DNA of 64,000 bases, taken from Rotaria socialis (Eukaryota; Rotifera; Eurotatoria; Philodinida; Philodinidae). Under the pieces are notes generated by a model. The model was not told the DNA's origin. It ran no database searches and saw only the letters and a program-made list of their open reading frames with translations. The DNA lies in the NCBI GenBank assembly GCA_905331475.1, contig CAJNYU010003365.1:1-64000 (forward strand), read 5' to 3'. Shown here in pieces: positions 14,380 through 27,314 of this stretch. The position numbers were made by a program, and so were the translations under genes. Numbering within the stretch: the first letter of the stretch is position 1; each line of letters begins with the position of its first letter.

Positions 14380-16553
14380 ATGGACAACAGACGTAAAATA
14401 TCAGTTATTGCTGTTGGTACAAATGGACATGGATCAAATCGAATCATACCAAATAATGAAGAACATAATTTAGAGATAGATCTGCCAATCGATATGATAA
14501 TGGAAAATTTACCAAAATATCGACCAACTGAAGTAAGCTATTTACGGGTTTTGTTCGTTGATTAATTCAGATTTTTATGTTTCAGTTAAAGTCACTTGGA
14601 GTTCTTCCTGATTCAATTCTTGTATCTGTATTTGCTTACTTAACTCCTATTGATCTTATTCGTTGTACGCACGTATGTCACCGTTGGCATCTACTTGTTT
14701 CACATCATCAACAATTATGGCGACGTCTTTTTCTACGTCCAGATTGTGGTAACGGTTTTATTGGTGCAGTGCATGTTCGTCATATTGATAAATTTATTTT
14801 TATGCTTGGTACTCGTTGTGCATCAGCACTTGTTTGTATTGATTTACCTGTTGAACTAATCACAGTTGAAATTTTACGTGTATTAGCTAATCATTGTCCA
14901 AATTTAGAGTATTTAACGCTTGATTTTTCATCAGCAATGCAATTACATGATTTTAATGACTTAAATGAATTTCCATGCAATCTTAAACGTTTATGTGTTT
15001 GTTTATCAGAAGTCATATTTCTCGAAGCTTTTATGCGCCGAATCTATGGATATATTTCATCGTTAAATACTTTACATATTATTGGTACAATGGAAAAATC
15101 TTCAATAGCATCACCAGAAGAAACAGATACATATGAAACAATCAATATTAGTAAAATCAAAACTCATGCACCAAATTTACGTATCATCAATTTATATGGT
15201 ATCGGTTTTATTGATGATAATCATATAGAACTTATTGCATCTGGTTGTATGCATCTTCAATGTCTTGCACTAAATTTTTGTGTTAGAGTACATGGAACTA
15301 GTTTTAAAAATCTAATGAATCGTTGTGCAAAATTACAATGTTTATTATTACAAAATACGGGTAAGAAAGATGAACACAATTTGATTGGCATAATGTAGGG
15401 AATAGAATTTTATTTTGATTACTTGTGCTGGGCTGTTTAATTGAAAAATTATTGATAATAACTCTATGGGTGATATTTAGGGGAGAAAAAGATTATTTAT
15501 AGTATCATATTATTGGTGTATGTCCTTGACTAGATTGATCGAATATATGCAAAAAAAATGGTTTGCTGTTTTGTTTGGAAACAAATTGATAAAACAAAAA
15601 GGATAATAACATAAACTTTATAATTGCTCATTATAGGTATTGAAGATGAAGCCATGCTTACTGTTAATTGGTCATCAACTCAACTAACAGAATTAGATAT
15701 TTCATCAACAGAACTAACTGAAAAAGGTCTGCTGGAGTTTTTCTCTCGCGTACCAAAACTTACATATTTAGCAGTTTCCTACTGTGATGGTTTTACGGAT
15801 AAGGTATAGATGTTTGTCTTATTGTACAAAAAAAGAATTCTTCTTCGGTTATATGTTTTAGGTATTAAAATTATTAATGGAACGAGGTACATTGAATGGA
15901 TGTCGAGCACTTGATTTAAGTAATACAGTGAATTTAAATGTTGAAACAACTCATCATCTATTGACATCATCACCCGGTGTAACTTATCGACTTGAAGCAT
16001 TAAACTACACAGGTTGCGATGCTATTACAGAACAATTTTGGATTGATTCTATCCGATTTCTTCATCGAATCAAGTGATCAATGTTCTCTTATTCTTTTTC
16101 AATAGGATACAAATTCTTTTCTGCTCTTTTTTGCTTTAATAGAATACTAATTATTGGTACAGCACATAGTTGGTTTAGACAAATATCACGTCGTATTCAT
16201 ATTGATCAAATATTGGAATCTTGTGCGATACATTGTCCTCATCTAAGACGTTTTGAAATTCAATGGGATCCCGAAACATTACGTTTTAGTGAAAATTCAT
16301 CGAAATTCATCGATCATCTTAGGTATTGAATCTATTTCATTTTGTTTTTGATGAAATTATTCAATCTATAAATATTTCTAGAGTAAGATGTACAAATTTA
16401 TTATCATTTGTTCTTTCCGATGGACCTTACTATGAAGGAACTAAAGCAAATTTTGAACGTGCTGAACGATTTAGTGTAGTAAGAACAACAACCATGTATC
16501 AAACAAGTATTGTTGGTGCACTTAATTTTTATAATGAATTGAGATTTAATTAA
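14380..16553 (+). CDS. F-box / leucine-rich-repeat protein
   Basis: Six exons join in phase into about 552 residues: 14380-14532, 14586-15360, 15637-15803, 15862-16073, 16143-16322 and 16382-16553. After a polar N-terminus of about 50 residues comes an F-box (LPDSILVSVFAYLTPIDLIR, then CTHVCHRWHLLVSHHQQLWRRLF). The rest carries irregular leucine-rich repeats such as HCPNLEYLTLDF, HAPNLRIINLYG, CMHLQCLALNFC, LTELDISS and KLTYLAVSYCD. F-box/LRR proteins are substrate receptors of SCF ubiquitin ligases: the F-box binds Skp1 and the LRRs bind targets. The fourth donor (gtgatc at 16074) is weak, but skipping it would end the protein at a TGA while the downstream LRR frame is clearly coding. The target substrate is unknown. 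Confidence 0.88.
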
Positions 16554-17085
16554 AAGAAACAATTTACTTATATTTTTATGCTTCAATAATCCATTGTCTA
16601 TATTAGTGCATAAGTGAATAATAAAAGAACATAATAGAATATTTTGAAACGGCAATATGAAGAAAACTCTATTTTTCTCCTTAATAACGAGACAAAATCC
16701 ATCAGTCTTTTCAAGACGACATCAACAAAGACAACAATGTAGAAAATGTCCAACACAGAATAACGAAAATTAAATATATTCACCATTTATTGATTTTGAA
16801 ATTGTCTGTCAGTAAAGAAATATGCGAAGTTCGTATTTATAACAGAACTTTAAACTTACAAGAGTATAAATAAAAGCAATCTATTTATTCTCTTGACTAA
16901 AAACAAACGACGCTTAATCTTTTTTAATTAATTCTTTTACATTGATATCGTTTGGTCTCATATAATTTACATCACATATGCATGTCATGTTACTCAATGT
17001 ACGTTAAAAGTGTGAGATGTAAACAGACAAACATATATTGAGAAAACCACACCTTTGCTTTTGTTATAGAAAAATCCCTCAAGTA
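16554..17085. other. Non-coding spacer
   Basis: This is the 3' flank of the F-box/LRR gene. I see no gene, RNA or repeat with support. Confidence 0.4.
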
Positions 17086-17090
17086 ATGCA

Positions 17091-18207
17091 TATATATATA
17101 TATGAGTGAATTGCAACTTTTTGGTACGAATGGCTGAAAAAGACGAAAGTGAACCTAAACAATTTCTGAGTAGTGCATTTTATTACATTCTATGCCAGTA
17201 GTATACAAAAAAAAATTTCCCTACACTTTGTCGATTATTAAGGGACATATGCCTTGTATAAATATACAATTTTTTATGTATGTATTATTTTCCACTAACT
17301 AAAGCTGCATGTCGGTTTGTATGTATTTTAATAGTAATACAATTCGAAAGCAGCTAGAAAATTATTTTTTGATCCTTGATTCATATTCGGGAGTATATTG
17401 AATCCTGCGAAAAAATACTCATTTTGATGTACTTTTCGTTGAAATAGCATATAAGAAAGGTGAGTCTACATTTAAAAAAAAAAAAAGTGAGTCTACATTT
17501 TGTCATATAATTTAAGTTTCTCGCAAAAGGGAAAAAATAGACGGCTGAATTTTTAGTTATGGTATAAATTTGAGCGAAAACAGATGCATTGTTCAAAAGT
17601 TGTAAGCGATGAAATTTTAAAAAGGTGACTACAAAGTGAGTAAAATTTGAATTTTTCGGAGAAGATCATTTTTTTTTAATAAAGACAAAAACTGTTCACA
17701 AGAAGTTTTTTTTATCACTTTGTTTATAGCTCAATGGTCTTTCTTTTAAACACCTTCCCGCTTCTTTAAGTCATAGTCACAGGGAGAAAATTGAGGGACA
17801 AGGTGGGTCTACACACAAATGCATAAGTGTCTGTAATTTCAAATTTAAAGCGAATGGGCACAAAAAGAAGGAGTAAAAAAAAACAAAAGATATATCATTT
17901 GAAAGATCGTTTCAAGCTCTACAAAATGGCCTAATCATTATATTTTCCTCTCATTTTTCATATTAAGAAAATATCGTTCTTGTAACATATCTCCATGTAT
18001 AATATGATTTTTTCACAGTGTAAGATCTATAAGTCCTCAACAGTATGAGATAGCGACTTGAAATTTGGTGTGGCAGTGGAACACATAGAGCGTAATAACT
18101 GCAAAAAAATTATTAAAATTGGTGGAGTAGAACAAAAGTTATTAAGCAAATACAGCTAAAACACCTATTGTACCAAAAAGTTGCAATTTACTCATATATA
18201 TACTTAT
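17091..18207. mobile_element. 1.1 kb non-autonomous TIR element
   Basis: The two ends form an inverted repeat of about 35 bp. The left end (about 17091-17130) reads tatatgagtgaattgcaac and continues through tttttggtac. The right end (about 18171-18207) is its reverse complement with one or two changes. Inside there is no transposase-like frame, only AT-rich sequence with a short direct repeat (gtgagtctacattt at about 17460 and 17487). A TA-rich flank would suit a TA target-site preference, but the boundaries fall in (TA)n, so no duplication can be proved. Confidence 0.6.
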
Positions 18208-18937
18208 TCATAACAATCATATCAATCTGTTGTATCAAAATATCTTGATTAGATGTCTCCCCGGGTGTAAAGAACTAGATTTCAAGATATTGCCATCAAA
18301 ACAGCAGTTTCATGTTATGCACAATATTGACGATTATTTTGAAGAATTCCATTGTATCATTCAATTAATTTTACTTTTATAGCATCGATTGGATTTCTAT
18401 TGTTCACGAACCAAATGGATCGATAGTATGTGCATTATCATCTATTGTCTAAATTTATTTTTGATGTAATTCTACCAGAAACAAATGAATATCGAAGAAT
18501 ATTTTCTAACCAATAATAATTATATTCATGTTACTATCCGAAATTGTAGTTTTAAGATGATTAAATGCATTTACACTTTCATTTTTTATTCAAGGATGCT
18601 TTTTATTTTGATAGAAATCCACGATTAATATTATAATTTCATTATATTTTTAATCTTATTGTGAGAAACCTTAATCGAATCTTGTTAATTAATTCATTTT
18701 TACTAAGTTCATCAGTTTATAAGAAGACGATAACCAAGGAAAATTGATACTTGTTCTAAAAGATAAGATCTTAGATATGTTTATTTTTAATTTATTTATC
18801 TGCTGCATGATACTACCCATGAAAAAAAAATTCAAAAAAATGTGCATTTGAACGCGTTCTTTTTTTTTCGAACATGATTTCGCTAGAACATTTGCCTGTT
18901 TTATAAGACGCGTTTCAACGGGTTTTTTTATAAATAN

Positions 18938-18997
18938 TCAGACAAGAATCTTGTACAGAAGGAATGGCAAAAGAATCTTGTCTGATATTCAAGAAAA
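18938..18997. repeat. Short palindrome beside a single N
   Basis: The sequence tcagacaagaatcttgt is followed about 20 bp later by agaatcttgtctgatatt, forming a hairpin. It starts immediately after the undetermined base at 18937. Confidence 0.55.
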
Positions 18998-19688
18998 ACA
19001 AGAACCTGGACAGATCGAAGTCAAGATCGTCGACTAGTGTGAAACGTTGAATGTTAAAATTAAAATTTCATCTTGATCATCATATGTATCTATTAGTCAT
19101 CTAGTAGATTTTTTCTTCAATTATTTCAATTTGTCTATTTTTATGGATATACTTTTGTAAAACATGTTCTAAAAGAAGTGATGAAGTATACATCGAGAGA
19201 TTCAGATACATTCCGTTTACTGCTTCCATCACTAGTCATAGTAATCACCTTGACACATATCTTATTGGTGATAAGCATAACAGTTATTATATTGCAATTC
19301 TAATATTAGTCATGTAGGAGTTGAAATAGCGATTTTTTCAAAAATTTTCGCAAGAATATTTTACATTATCTAAATCATTAATTTCAAAGTATAACCTATA
19401 TTAGATTAGATAGTACTAGAATAATTTCAGATTTCCATTGAGTTGAATTTTTCGATTGAGTGTGTTCAATAAAGTACATTTTATTGTCTTGATTTATAAA
19501 AAAAAAGTTCGAAACAAAATGGAAATCTGTGAACGCTAATATTGGTTGAGTAAAGTTAATATTGTAACAGTTGATTCAGAAAAACATCTTGATTAAAAAG
19601 TTTAAAATAAATGATTGTAATAGTTCTGAAATTCATGACGTTCTTGTTTAGTTATGATTAGTTGTAGTCATCGGTCAATTGCTAATGT

Positions 19689-21615
19689 TCAAGATGCATT
19701 ATCGTTGGTTGACTGCTGATTCATTCGAAGACTTAAGCTTATGTTGGACTGTTTTTGTATATCATAGGTAGCAATAGAGTATTCGTCTTATATATATATA
19801 TATATAAAAGAATTATATAAAAAATTACATAACAAAAATAATGATTACCTTTCAGAATTTTTCCCATCTTTGTGAGACATTGGTGTTCTGCTGGAACACC
19901 TACTCTCTCTGCGATTCGTTGTTTAAGTGTTATAATTGTGTCAGTTGGATCGATCTAAGATTTTTCTCAAATCAATGCCTGTACATCTCAGTTTAAACGG
20001 TATCTTACTGTAAGGAGGATTGTTCTTGCACTAGGAAGCTGTAGATAAATATAATATTATACGTATAAAAGATTGATCACCAATGCAAAATTACCTGAAT
20101 AAACAGTTGAAATGGACTTCTATTTGAAAATGCTCGCGTATCGTTATAATCACCGGAAATCGTCTGTAGTAGTTCAATATTTTCAGTCTGTTGTAGTACT
20201 CTTAAAACATTTGAATTTGATAATTTTGATTTAAAAACGTTCGAAACAGTATTTACTGAAAAACGAATGCGTTTTACTCACAAATTAGAAAATCATCAGA
20301 TATAAGCATAGGTAACAAAGAATTTAGATTTGAAAAAGACTGCACTCAGTCTGTAGTTATTGAAAGACTGAGCAAGTACATGTTTATTGAGAATTAATTT
20401 TTTGAATACTTTTTCGATACCAAACACCTTTACAAGTTGTGAGAGAAAAGCTTGGATTTATCTTGAAAAGTAGTAGACAGTTAATGTACGAAAGAGATTT
20501 CATATTTCAGTATTTTTCGACTGCTGTCACGAAAAACATACGAAGATTTAGTGATAATCTCAATACAATATGGGTTAAAAGTCAATATTAAAGCTTTTTC
20601 TTAATCTAATGGGGACCACGACGAACAAAAAAATAATATATGAATTTAATGAGCATATTAAAAACTCACATCTTAGTTTTTTTTACTTGAAAAAAATCGA
20701 AAACATGGCATGAAGATGAAATGATCATTCTATCGCTCTTAGGGGTGTCACATTTTAATTTCAAAAAATTTGTTAAATCGAGAAATAAATTTTCAAAAAT
20801 TTAATTTGAATTAAATTAAAATTCTGAAAATTTACATTTTTGTATGAGAAAAATTCTAATTTATTTTGAATTTAACTTTATAGAATTTTTTTTAAAATTA
20901 AATTAACTTCCCAACTGAAAAAAAACGGCCCGTAAACGGCCTGAAACGGCATAAAAACGATTTAAAACGTTAAAAAACGGCGCCGTTTTCCGTCAGCTCG
21001 GATGGCCTTTCAGACGGCGGGATGATCCTCCTGGGACAGATTACACTTTTGAGTTTTAAATCTAGCTATGTACTGTCTGATCTATAAGTCTTGAAACTTG
21101 ATTGTCGAAATATATATAGATCTCTCTGATGGTTTGTTTTCGAAATTAGGAAGACACTTTTCGAATTGACGATAAATTGCAATGTTCTGCTCTTGTATGT
21201 ATCCAGCTCTATATCTTCTATCTAAATCAATACTTTAAACGGATTTCAATAAATTTCAATAGCAAAAAAACTAAAATTATTCTTACAAGAGAAAGTGTTT
21301 TGTTATTGCCATAAGAAAACTATAATATTTACCTATTGCTTGAATTCGATTGAATTACTGAATTGACATCAATAACTAATGGACGCAAGTTAACTTGAAT
21401 ATTTTTAAGACCATTGATTTCTTGCTCAATCAATTGCATATCATTGACTAGTGAATCAATATTTTCATGAGTTGCTCCTTGTTTTCGAATGAGTGTATCC
21501 AAAGTATTTCGTATTGTAGTAAGTTTTTCCATCGGCTTATTCTTTCTTTCTTCGAACAGTTCATAACACATGCGCTCGTAAAATTGATCGACTGTTTTAT
21601 GAGCTTCAATGCGCC
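19689..21615 (-). CDS. 3' part of split B-box / coiled-coil / ubiquitin-like gene
   Basis: Exons are 21615-21333, about 20255-20095, 20038-20009, 19954-19849 and 19786-19689. The first exon starts right at an LTR and reads a charged helical, coiled-coil-like segment (HKTVDQFYERMCYELFEERK ... ENIDSLVNDMQLIEQEINGL). The last four exons build a ubiquitin-like domain: FQLFIQ, LPSARTILLT, IDPTDTIITLKQRIAERVGV, and YDIQKQSNISLSLR near the C-terminus. It lacks the terminal di-glycine of ubiquitin, so it is an interaction module rather than a conjugatable tag. The 1,077 bp intron before the ubiquitin-like exons does not keep phase with the exon I placed upstream, so a small exon may be missing there. 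The matching 5' part lies at 51746-51973. As placed, this gene has no start codon of its own. Confidence 0.72.
20910..21036. repeat. ACGGC-rich short repeat ending in CCTGGG
   Basis: Repeated aacggc / cgtaaacggc words are bounded by tcccaac on the left and ctcctggga on the right, inside the long intron of the split gene. It resembles the larger CCCAGG-ended element at 33971-35498. Confidence 0.5.
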
Positions 21616-21830
21616 TGTAACGATAAGAATGTTTTATCGTGATATCGAACTGTTTTATTTCAATCACCCTTCTCCTTTTATAGTTACACTTTTCTTTCTC
21701 CGGGGTGCGTCACTCAACCGGAGAGAACGAGAAAGAACACGACAAAGAGGAAGAGAGAATACACATGACAATGAGGAAGAAAGTCGTTATGTACATTGAT
21801 TAAGATAGAACGAGTGCTTATATCGGCACA
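21616..21830 (-). mobile_element. LTR copy 1 (215 bp, TG...CA)
   Basis: On the minus strand the element starts TGTGCC and ends GTTACA, with a strong TATA box (CTATAAAAGG) and an AATAAA signal about 25 bp further on, as in the U3-R part of a retrotransposon LTR. It is followed by GGCGC and then coding sequence of the split gene. The five bases on its other side are CCAAC, not GGCGC, so it is not a simple solo LTR with its own target duplication. Copies 2 (35515-35729) and 3 (51568-51745) belong to the same family. No gag-pol frames are seen nearby. Confidence 0.85.
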
Positions 21831-22018
21831 GTTGGGCCGATACATTTGTATTCATTACGATTCTCGATTCAGATGGCGATGAGACATTAATTGATGGTGT
21901 TTCAAATGATGTCGATGGTGATTGTTGTGGTAAATCAAACAAATTTTGTTGAGAAGCTTGTCGAATAGCAAAGCTAGTACCGTGGTTGTGCGATGTTGAC
22001 ATCAATGGCATCGTATCT
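21831..22018 (-). pseudogene. Orphan Ser/Pro/Gln-rich exon cut by the LTR
   Basis: A plausible acceptor (tttcag, minus strand, ending at 22019) opens a frame rich in S, T, P and Q: MSTSHNHGTSFAIRQASQQN, then FDLPQQSPSTSFETPS and MNTNVSAQ. The frame runs straight into the LTR, where it soon stops. No neighbouring exon or domain is recognised. It may be part of another gene interrupted by the LTR or brought here by recombination. Confidence 0.4.
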
Positions 22019-22039
22019 GAAAATAAAGATAACATAGCA

Positions 22040-23330
22040 ATGGTTAGATTAGACGAAGTTGAAATGAATGACTAAATGTAAGTGCATTCAAGCAAAGACA
22101 TGGATATTTATTCTACGTCGAATCGTTATATATGAGAATTCTACCACTCCACTCTAAACAAAACAAAAAAGAATTATTAACTCGTCGACTTCGTACATAT
22201 AAGGCCATTGAGATAAAGAAATAACTAATACTCTATTGAATTGGATATATAATTTCTTTAAAAACTCTACAAATATTATGGAATCAATTGTTTACCGATG
22301 CCAAACCCACTCATTTAGCCTATGTTTGTCGCCAGTCTGAATTTGATGCTGCGGTATGATCATTGATATAATCACGAGTCTAGTGTCCCGTCTTAAAAAG
22401 AGCAATGACGTCATGCTTTAATAGCTTCTGACTTCGTGAATGTTATATATAGATGGCAGTTTAGAAAGGTGAAAAGAAAATATGTTATCCGTTGTGATTC
22501 AACACTTTTAAAAAGTGACTCATTCTATGAAGACACAATTGGATCACTTTTTATTGCGGTGAAATGTATTTCTTTAATCTCAGCATCAAACTAAGTGTAA
22601 ACGATGCTAGGAATTTCATATTTATTCAGGTTTATTTTTTACTATTAAATCTCTTTCTTTCATCCTGTAATTTCTATTCGATCATCTTCAAATAAAATTT
22701 AATAAGACATAAGAAAATTGTTATTACAATTTTGAAAAATTTTTCGAACAACATATATATTTACAAGTTGACATCAAGTAATGTTCAAAACCTAGGTATT
22801 AATCTATGATTCATGTGCTGCATTATTAGAGTTCGAAATATAAATCAATATTTAAGAATTTAGCTTGAACACAAAACAATTTAGAACATCCGTGAGACGC
22901 TTGATTCAACTTGCTTTAAATTTCTATGTTTATAACTACAACTTTTATGATTCAATTCTAATTAGAATGACCATTTAGTAGAAAACAATACCCCTATAAG
23001 TATGTAAAGGCTCCGTTAACATGTGAAGAATCTCATGTTATACTGAGCACATCTATCTAGGAATATTAATTAAAAATTTTGTAGTAACTAAATCGCATTT
23101 CGAAGTTTGATGTTCTCTTGAAAAATGTTCGTATGAATAATCCGAATGATTACAATTTTAATTATAGAATTTTTAATAGCTTGATAAAAAATTTCTTCTT
23201 CCAAATTTACTAATTGTATTATTGAATTTAAATTCACAAGAAATTATCTACACCTGCGATTAATACAAATTGTGACTACTAAGTTTACATATAACGTTCA
23301 TTTAATATAAATAGGAATTTTAACAAGTTA
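22040..23330. other. Non-coding spacer
   Basis: AT-rich sequence without a supported gene, RNA or repeat. It precedes the left end of the pogo/Tigger-like transposon. Confidence 0.4.
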
Positions 23331-23866
23331 TATAGAGTCAGATGGGGTAAATGTAAAAGGAAAATCGAAGATGCTTTTTATTTCTCTTGTATCTTTTTTA
23401 TAATCGATTGTGTTGAAATAATTTCTGTTAGAGAAATGTAGTGAAAATTCTTTTCTGTCGATCAGTGAAAAGATTTTTGAAAAATATGGCATCACAAGCT
23501 AGTGGTGATAAATTTTCTGAGAGCCCCAACAAAATTTTACATTTACCCCAGTTGAGGTAAATGTGTAATCTTGCTGGTGTTAGTGGGGTAAATGTATAAT
23601 CTCAGCTATTTTTTGCTTGCTCAGTAAAATAAAAGTATTAGCCGATCTGCTTTATTTTTTAAGAATTTTTTTCACGAATGAATACGTTAATGTTTTATCT
23701 AGGATATGAAACTATTTCAAACATTCATATAGTAAATACAAAGTTTTAACAAAAAGTTTTTAGAGAGCTAAAATACAAAATTTTCTATGCATTTACCTCA
23801 TATGGGGTAAATGTATAATCGTGCAGGAGCAAGTGGGGTAAATGTGAAATCGCAGCTAAATTTACT

Positions 23867-24046
23867 GATACTAGTAAAACTAACTTTTTCTCAAAAAAAA
23901 AATTTTTCAAAGATATTTTGATGACAATAATGTCTCTCCTAAAATATTCTTCAAGTCTAATTTATTTCTTTTCTCAATTTTCATCATCAAGAATGCATTT
24001 CTTACAAATAATGTACACGGGTAACAATAAAAATAGTCAGTTGTTC
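23867..24046. repeat. Left long inverted repeat of the transposon
   Basis: It runs from tttactgatactagtaaaac to aaaaatagtcagttgtt and matches the reverse complement of 27498-27683 with very few differences. Confidence 0.85.
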
Positions 24047-24222
24047 AAAAAATAACGATAAAACAAACATTTCAAATCAAGTGGCCTATAAGTTTCAATT
24101 AGAAACTTGAATATATCTTTCATATTTTTTTACATCTTATTCAAAGCTTTACTAAATCAAATGAAGTAATACAAACGGACAATTAGTGAAGTTAGTTCCA
24201 AGATGAAAAGTATCTTTTGAGC

Positions 24223-27200
24223 CTATAATGGATAATTGTTCGTATTAGGATACTGCCAGTACACCCAACTTTGACTTGCTGCATTATCCCTTTGCGATTG
24301 ATCAAATGGACCCGTTGCATATGATGAATAAGGATTCGATTGAGATTGGCCAATTGGACCAGTGGCATATGATGAATAAGGGATCAATTGAGATTGTAAA
24401 ACAGGTTGATTTAACGGTGATGTATTGTGAAATGGAGGTTGATAAATTGTGTTCGAAATATATTGATGTTGCATCGAGGACACTGGTGTCGCTATTGGCA
24501 CTTCTTTTGGTTTTGAATCTTGATCGGCAGTAGCACTGTAGGAGCCTTCATTATCAACAGTAAGAAATGTTTTTTTTTTTATTTCGATTACTAAAAACAC
24601 AAACAGTATAAAAGTTTCTGTTAGAATGAGCTCACTTTTTCTTTGTCGATATCTTTGAGCTATTGTTGTCGGTTGTGGTTGTTGTTCCAGATTTAGCAGT
24701 GGTTTTCTTAGAAGCTGGTTTTCCTTTTTTTCGTTTATTTTCTTTTTCCTGGACTTTTAAATAAGCTTCTACACTCGTCAAACTTTCCCCGTAGGGACGT
24801 TCTACCATTCGTTTACGTTTATTTGTTGATGTAATCATAGGAGACATGTGCTTGCCAATTGCTGTTGTTATAGCATTGAGCACTGTTTGAGTCGTTAATT
24901 TATCGTTTTGATTCGATGGTAACGTAGAATAATCGTTACTAGATATTTCACAAGAGTTGTTCGACGCATTTGCGTTTAAATGCGTTACAGGTAGAGGTGC
25001 TATACAGTGGTTGGATGTTGATGCAAATATGGAGATATTGTCAGTATATAAATTCCGATCTATGAGCATAAAATAAGTACTATAATCATGAAAGTGTAAG
25101 AACCTACTGAAATACATTGGTGGTGATGTTAATGCTTGATTGTTGTTGGTGTTCGCCACCATTGAAACATTGACCAAATCTAAAATTGAAAATGATTGAA
25201 AATTATTTGAAGCTTGAAATACTGACCTGTATATGTTTTATTTCCATTATCATCGTAAATGACAGGAGTATTATTGACCACGATATTTGGTACATCTATG
25301 ATTAGAAAAAATATTTGAACACGATATTTTTTGTAGTTCATTTTATTTTACTTGAAGTATTAATAGTGTTAAAACTAGCATTGGCGTCTATAGATATGTC
25401 ATTGGTAACGCCGTCTAATATGAATGATTCCATTTGATCTATTAAATCAATATTAAGCACAATAGGTTTATTTTTTCTTCCAACTCACTTGAAAAAATAT
25501 CAGGAGAGATTGTTAAATCTTTCATGGTCGAATTTAGTAAAATGCTATTTGATAAATGATTCGTATCTTAAAAGTGAAAAATGGAAAATAAAGTATCTTT
25601 TCGATGGATGATTGATGCAATACCTAAAACAACTTGATTAGTTGTGATGAGACAATTTACAGTTGGATTTGATGTTGTTAAAGATATATTGTTTTGTCTT
25701 AAAGTTTGCTCTAGAAAAGTATCATGTAGTATTAACATTGATGTTTTTATTATGCACATACCAGCTAATAAAATATTTGGACATGAAGATGGTCTAGTTG
25801 TTGACGGACATACTTTCAATGTTAAATCATTAAAGTTTGAAGGCGATTTATCAATGGAATTCGAACATGCAACAGGTTGATATGAGGAGCTTGTAATTAC
25901 TGTTGGTGGTTCTAATAACTTTTCTTTTGAGATAACTCGAGGATCATATGGATAAATTCCGGATTTAAGAAAACCAGAAACACAATGACTTGGCAATATA
26001 GAGTTTTTGAACAGTTCAGCAATCTAAAAATATAGATAAACGCTTGCGGCATGATAATGCTAGAACTTACTAATAAAGCAAATTGTGATTTATCAATAGG
26101 TTTTGAATTTGTTTTTTGGTTGTATGTTTTCAACAGCTGTCTCCATGCTGTTTTCACTTTTGATAATGTTACAACATCTAAAGGTTATAGCAGTGTAGTT
26201 GAGTGCGGTGGTAAGCATTCAATATGAACATTGTGGTCCAGAGCTATTTTAATGATTTTCGTTGAAATATGAGATTTATAACCGTCCATTATCAAAAGAA
26301 TTGGTCGTTTTTCGTGTTTTACATTTGGTACAAAATGATGCAAGAACCAGTCATTGAATGTGTCACTATCAGCCCATCCGTTTGTGCTCACATTATAACG
26401 TGCGCCTGGGTAGCCATTTTTCGGACACCAACTGTCATAAAGTTGTGCAGCTTTGTAAATAATATAAGGAGGGAGGCACCTAAAAATTTCATACTTAATA
26501 CAATGAAGTACACGATGAAGTTTCTAATAGTTACCTGCCGGCAGCTGATGTACAGAGTAGTACAGTGGTCATCGATTTTCCACTACCACTTTGAGATGAG
26601 ATAGCATATCGTGTTGAACGTTTAACTATAACCTGACGACGACCAGGATCATCAAAAAATCCGCTCTCATCGACATTCCAGATCGATGCAGGCTTTTCTA
26701 GCAATTTAAGCTTGCTCAAAACAACATGTAGACGTTCGAACCATTTCGCTAAATAAAGAAATTGATTGCTCTTTGAATAATAAGCGTAACTAACTTATTG
26801 CGAAGGATGCCCAACTGTGCTCAAAAATTTTAACCTTCATTAAAAATTAAAAAAAAGAATACTTACTTATAACTTCCTTAGTGCATGATTGAGATCTAAT
26901 ACGTTCAAGTTTCATTGAAGTAGCAATTTTCAATCTGTCCCGCCATCGTGACATGAAAGAATTAAACCATTCGATAAGATGAACATCAGACGATATTTTT
27001 TTTCCAAGTTCTATCATGTATGTTCGAGCCATATTAATAACACATTTTCGGGTAAGTGGCTGTTGCCATTCTTGAAATAATTCAATAACATAGACTAAAA
27101 ATTCTTCTTCATCATTTAGCAAAATAGGGGGGCGACCACGACCACCACTACCACGTTTCCCTGAAAGCCGACTGTATAAAGTACCAAGAGGAATATTATA

Positions 27201-27314
27201 TTCACGACCAGCATCAACAACTGTGAGCTTTTTCTCTTTAATTAGACATAGAGCACGATCGACATCAGCGTTTAAATAATTTGGTTTGATTTTTTTCACG
27301 TATGTTCGAGGCAT
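24223..27314 (-). pseudogene. Pogo/Tigger-like transposase with one nonsense codon
   Basis: Eleven exons keep phase throughout, for 821 codons: 27314-26867, 26748-26535, 26479-26071, 26023-25762, 25710-25624, 25566-25489, 25438-25352, 25295-25227, 25179-25108, 25059-24636 and 24535-24223. The N-terminus is a pipsqueak-type HTH (VDAGREYNIPLGTLYSRLSG) and a CENP-B-like DNA-binding region. The DDE_1 core has WNVDESGF (first D) and LIMDGYKSHIS (second D). The third D lies in PLDVVTLSKVK. The codon just before that motif, where the family has glutamine (LLQPLD), is TAA at 26185-26187 (codon 319), so the product would stop before the last catalytic residue. The C-terminal third is N/T/S-rich, has a lysine-rich patch, and ends in two copies of a SSYATGP-type repeat. 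Everything except the one stop looks intact. Confidence 0.82.

Noticed and set aside
21467..21799. Plus-strand open frame over LTR copy 1
   Set aside because: It is antisense to the coiled-coil exon and to the LTR, with no independent evidence.
26185..26187. Short intron removing the stop in the transposase
   Set aside because: No in-phase GT-AG pair brackets this codon without also deleting the adjacent conserved PLD or SHIS motifs.
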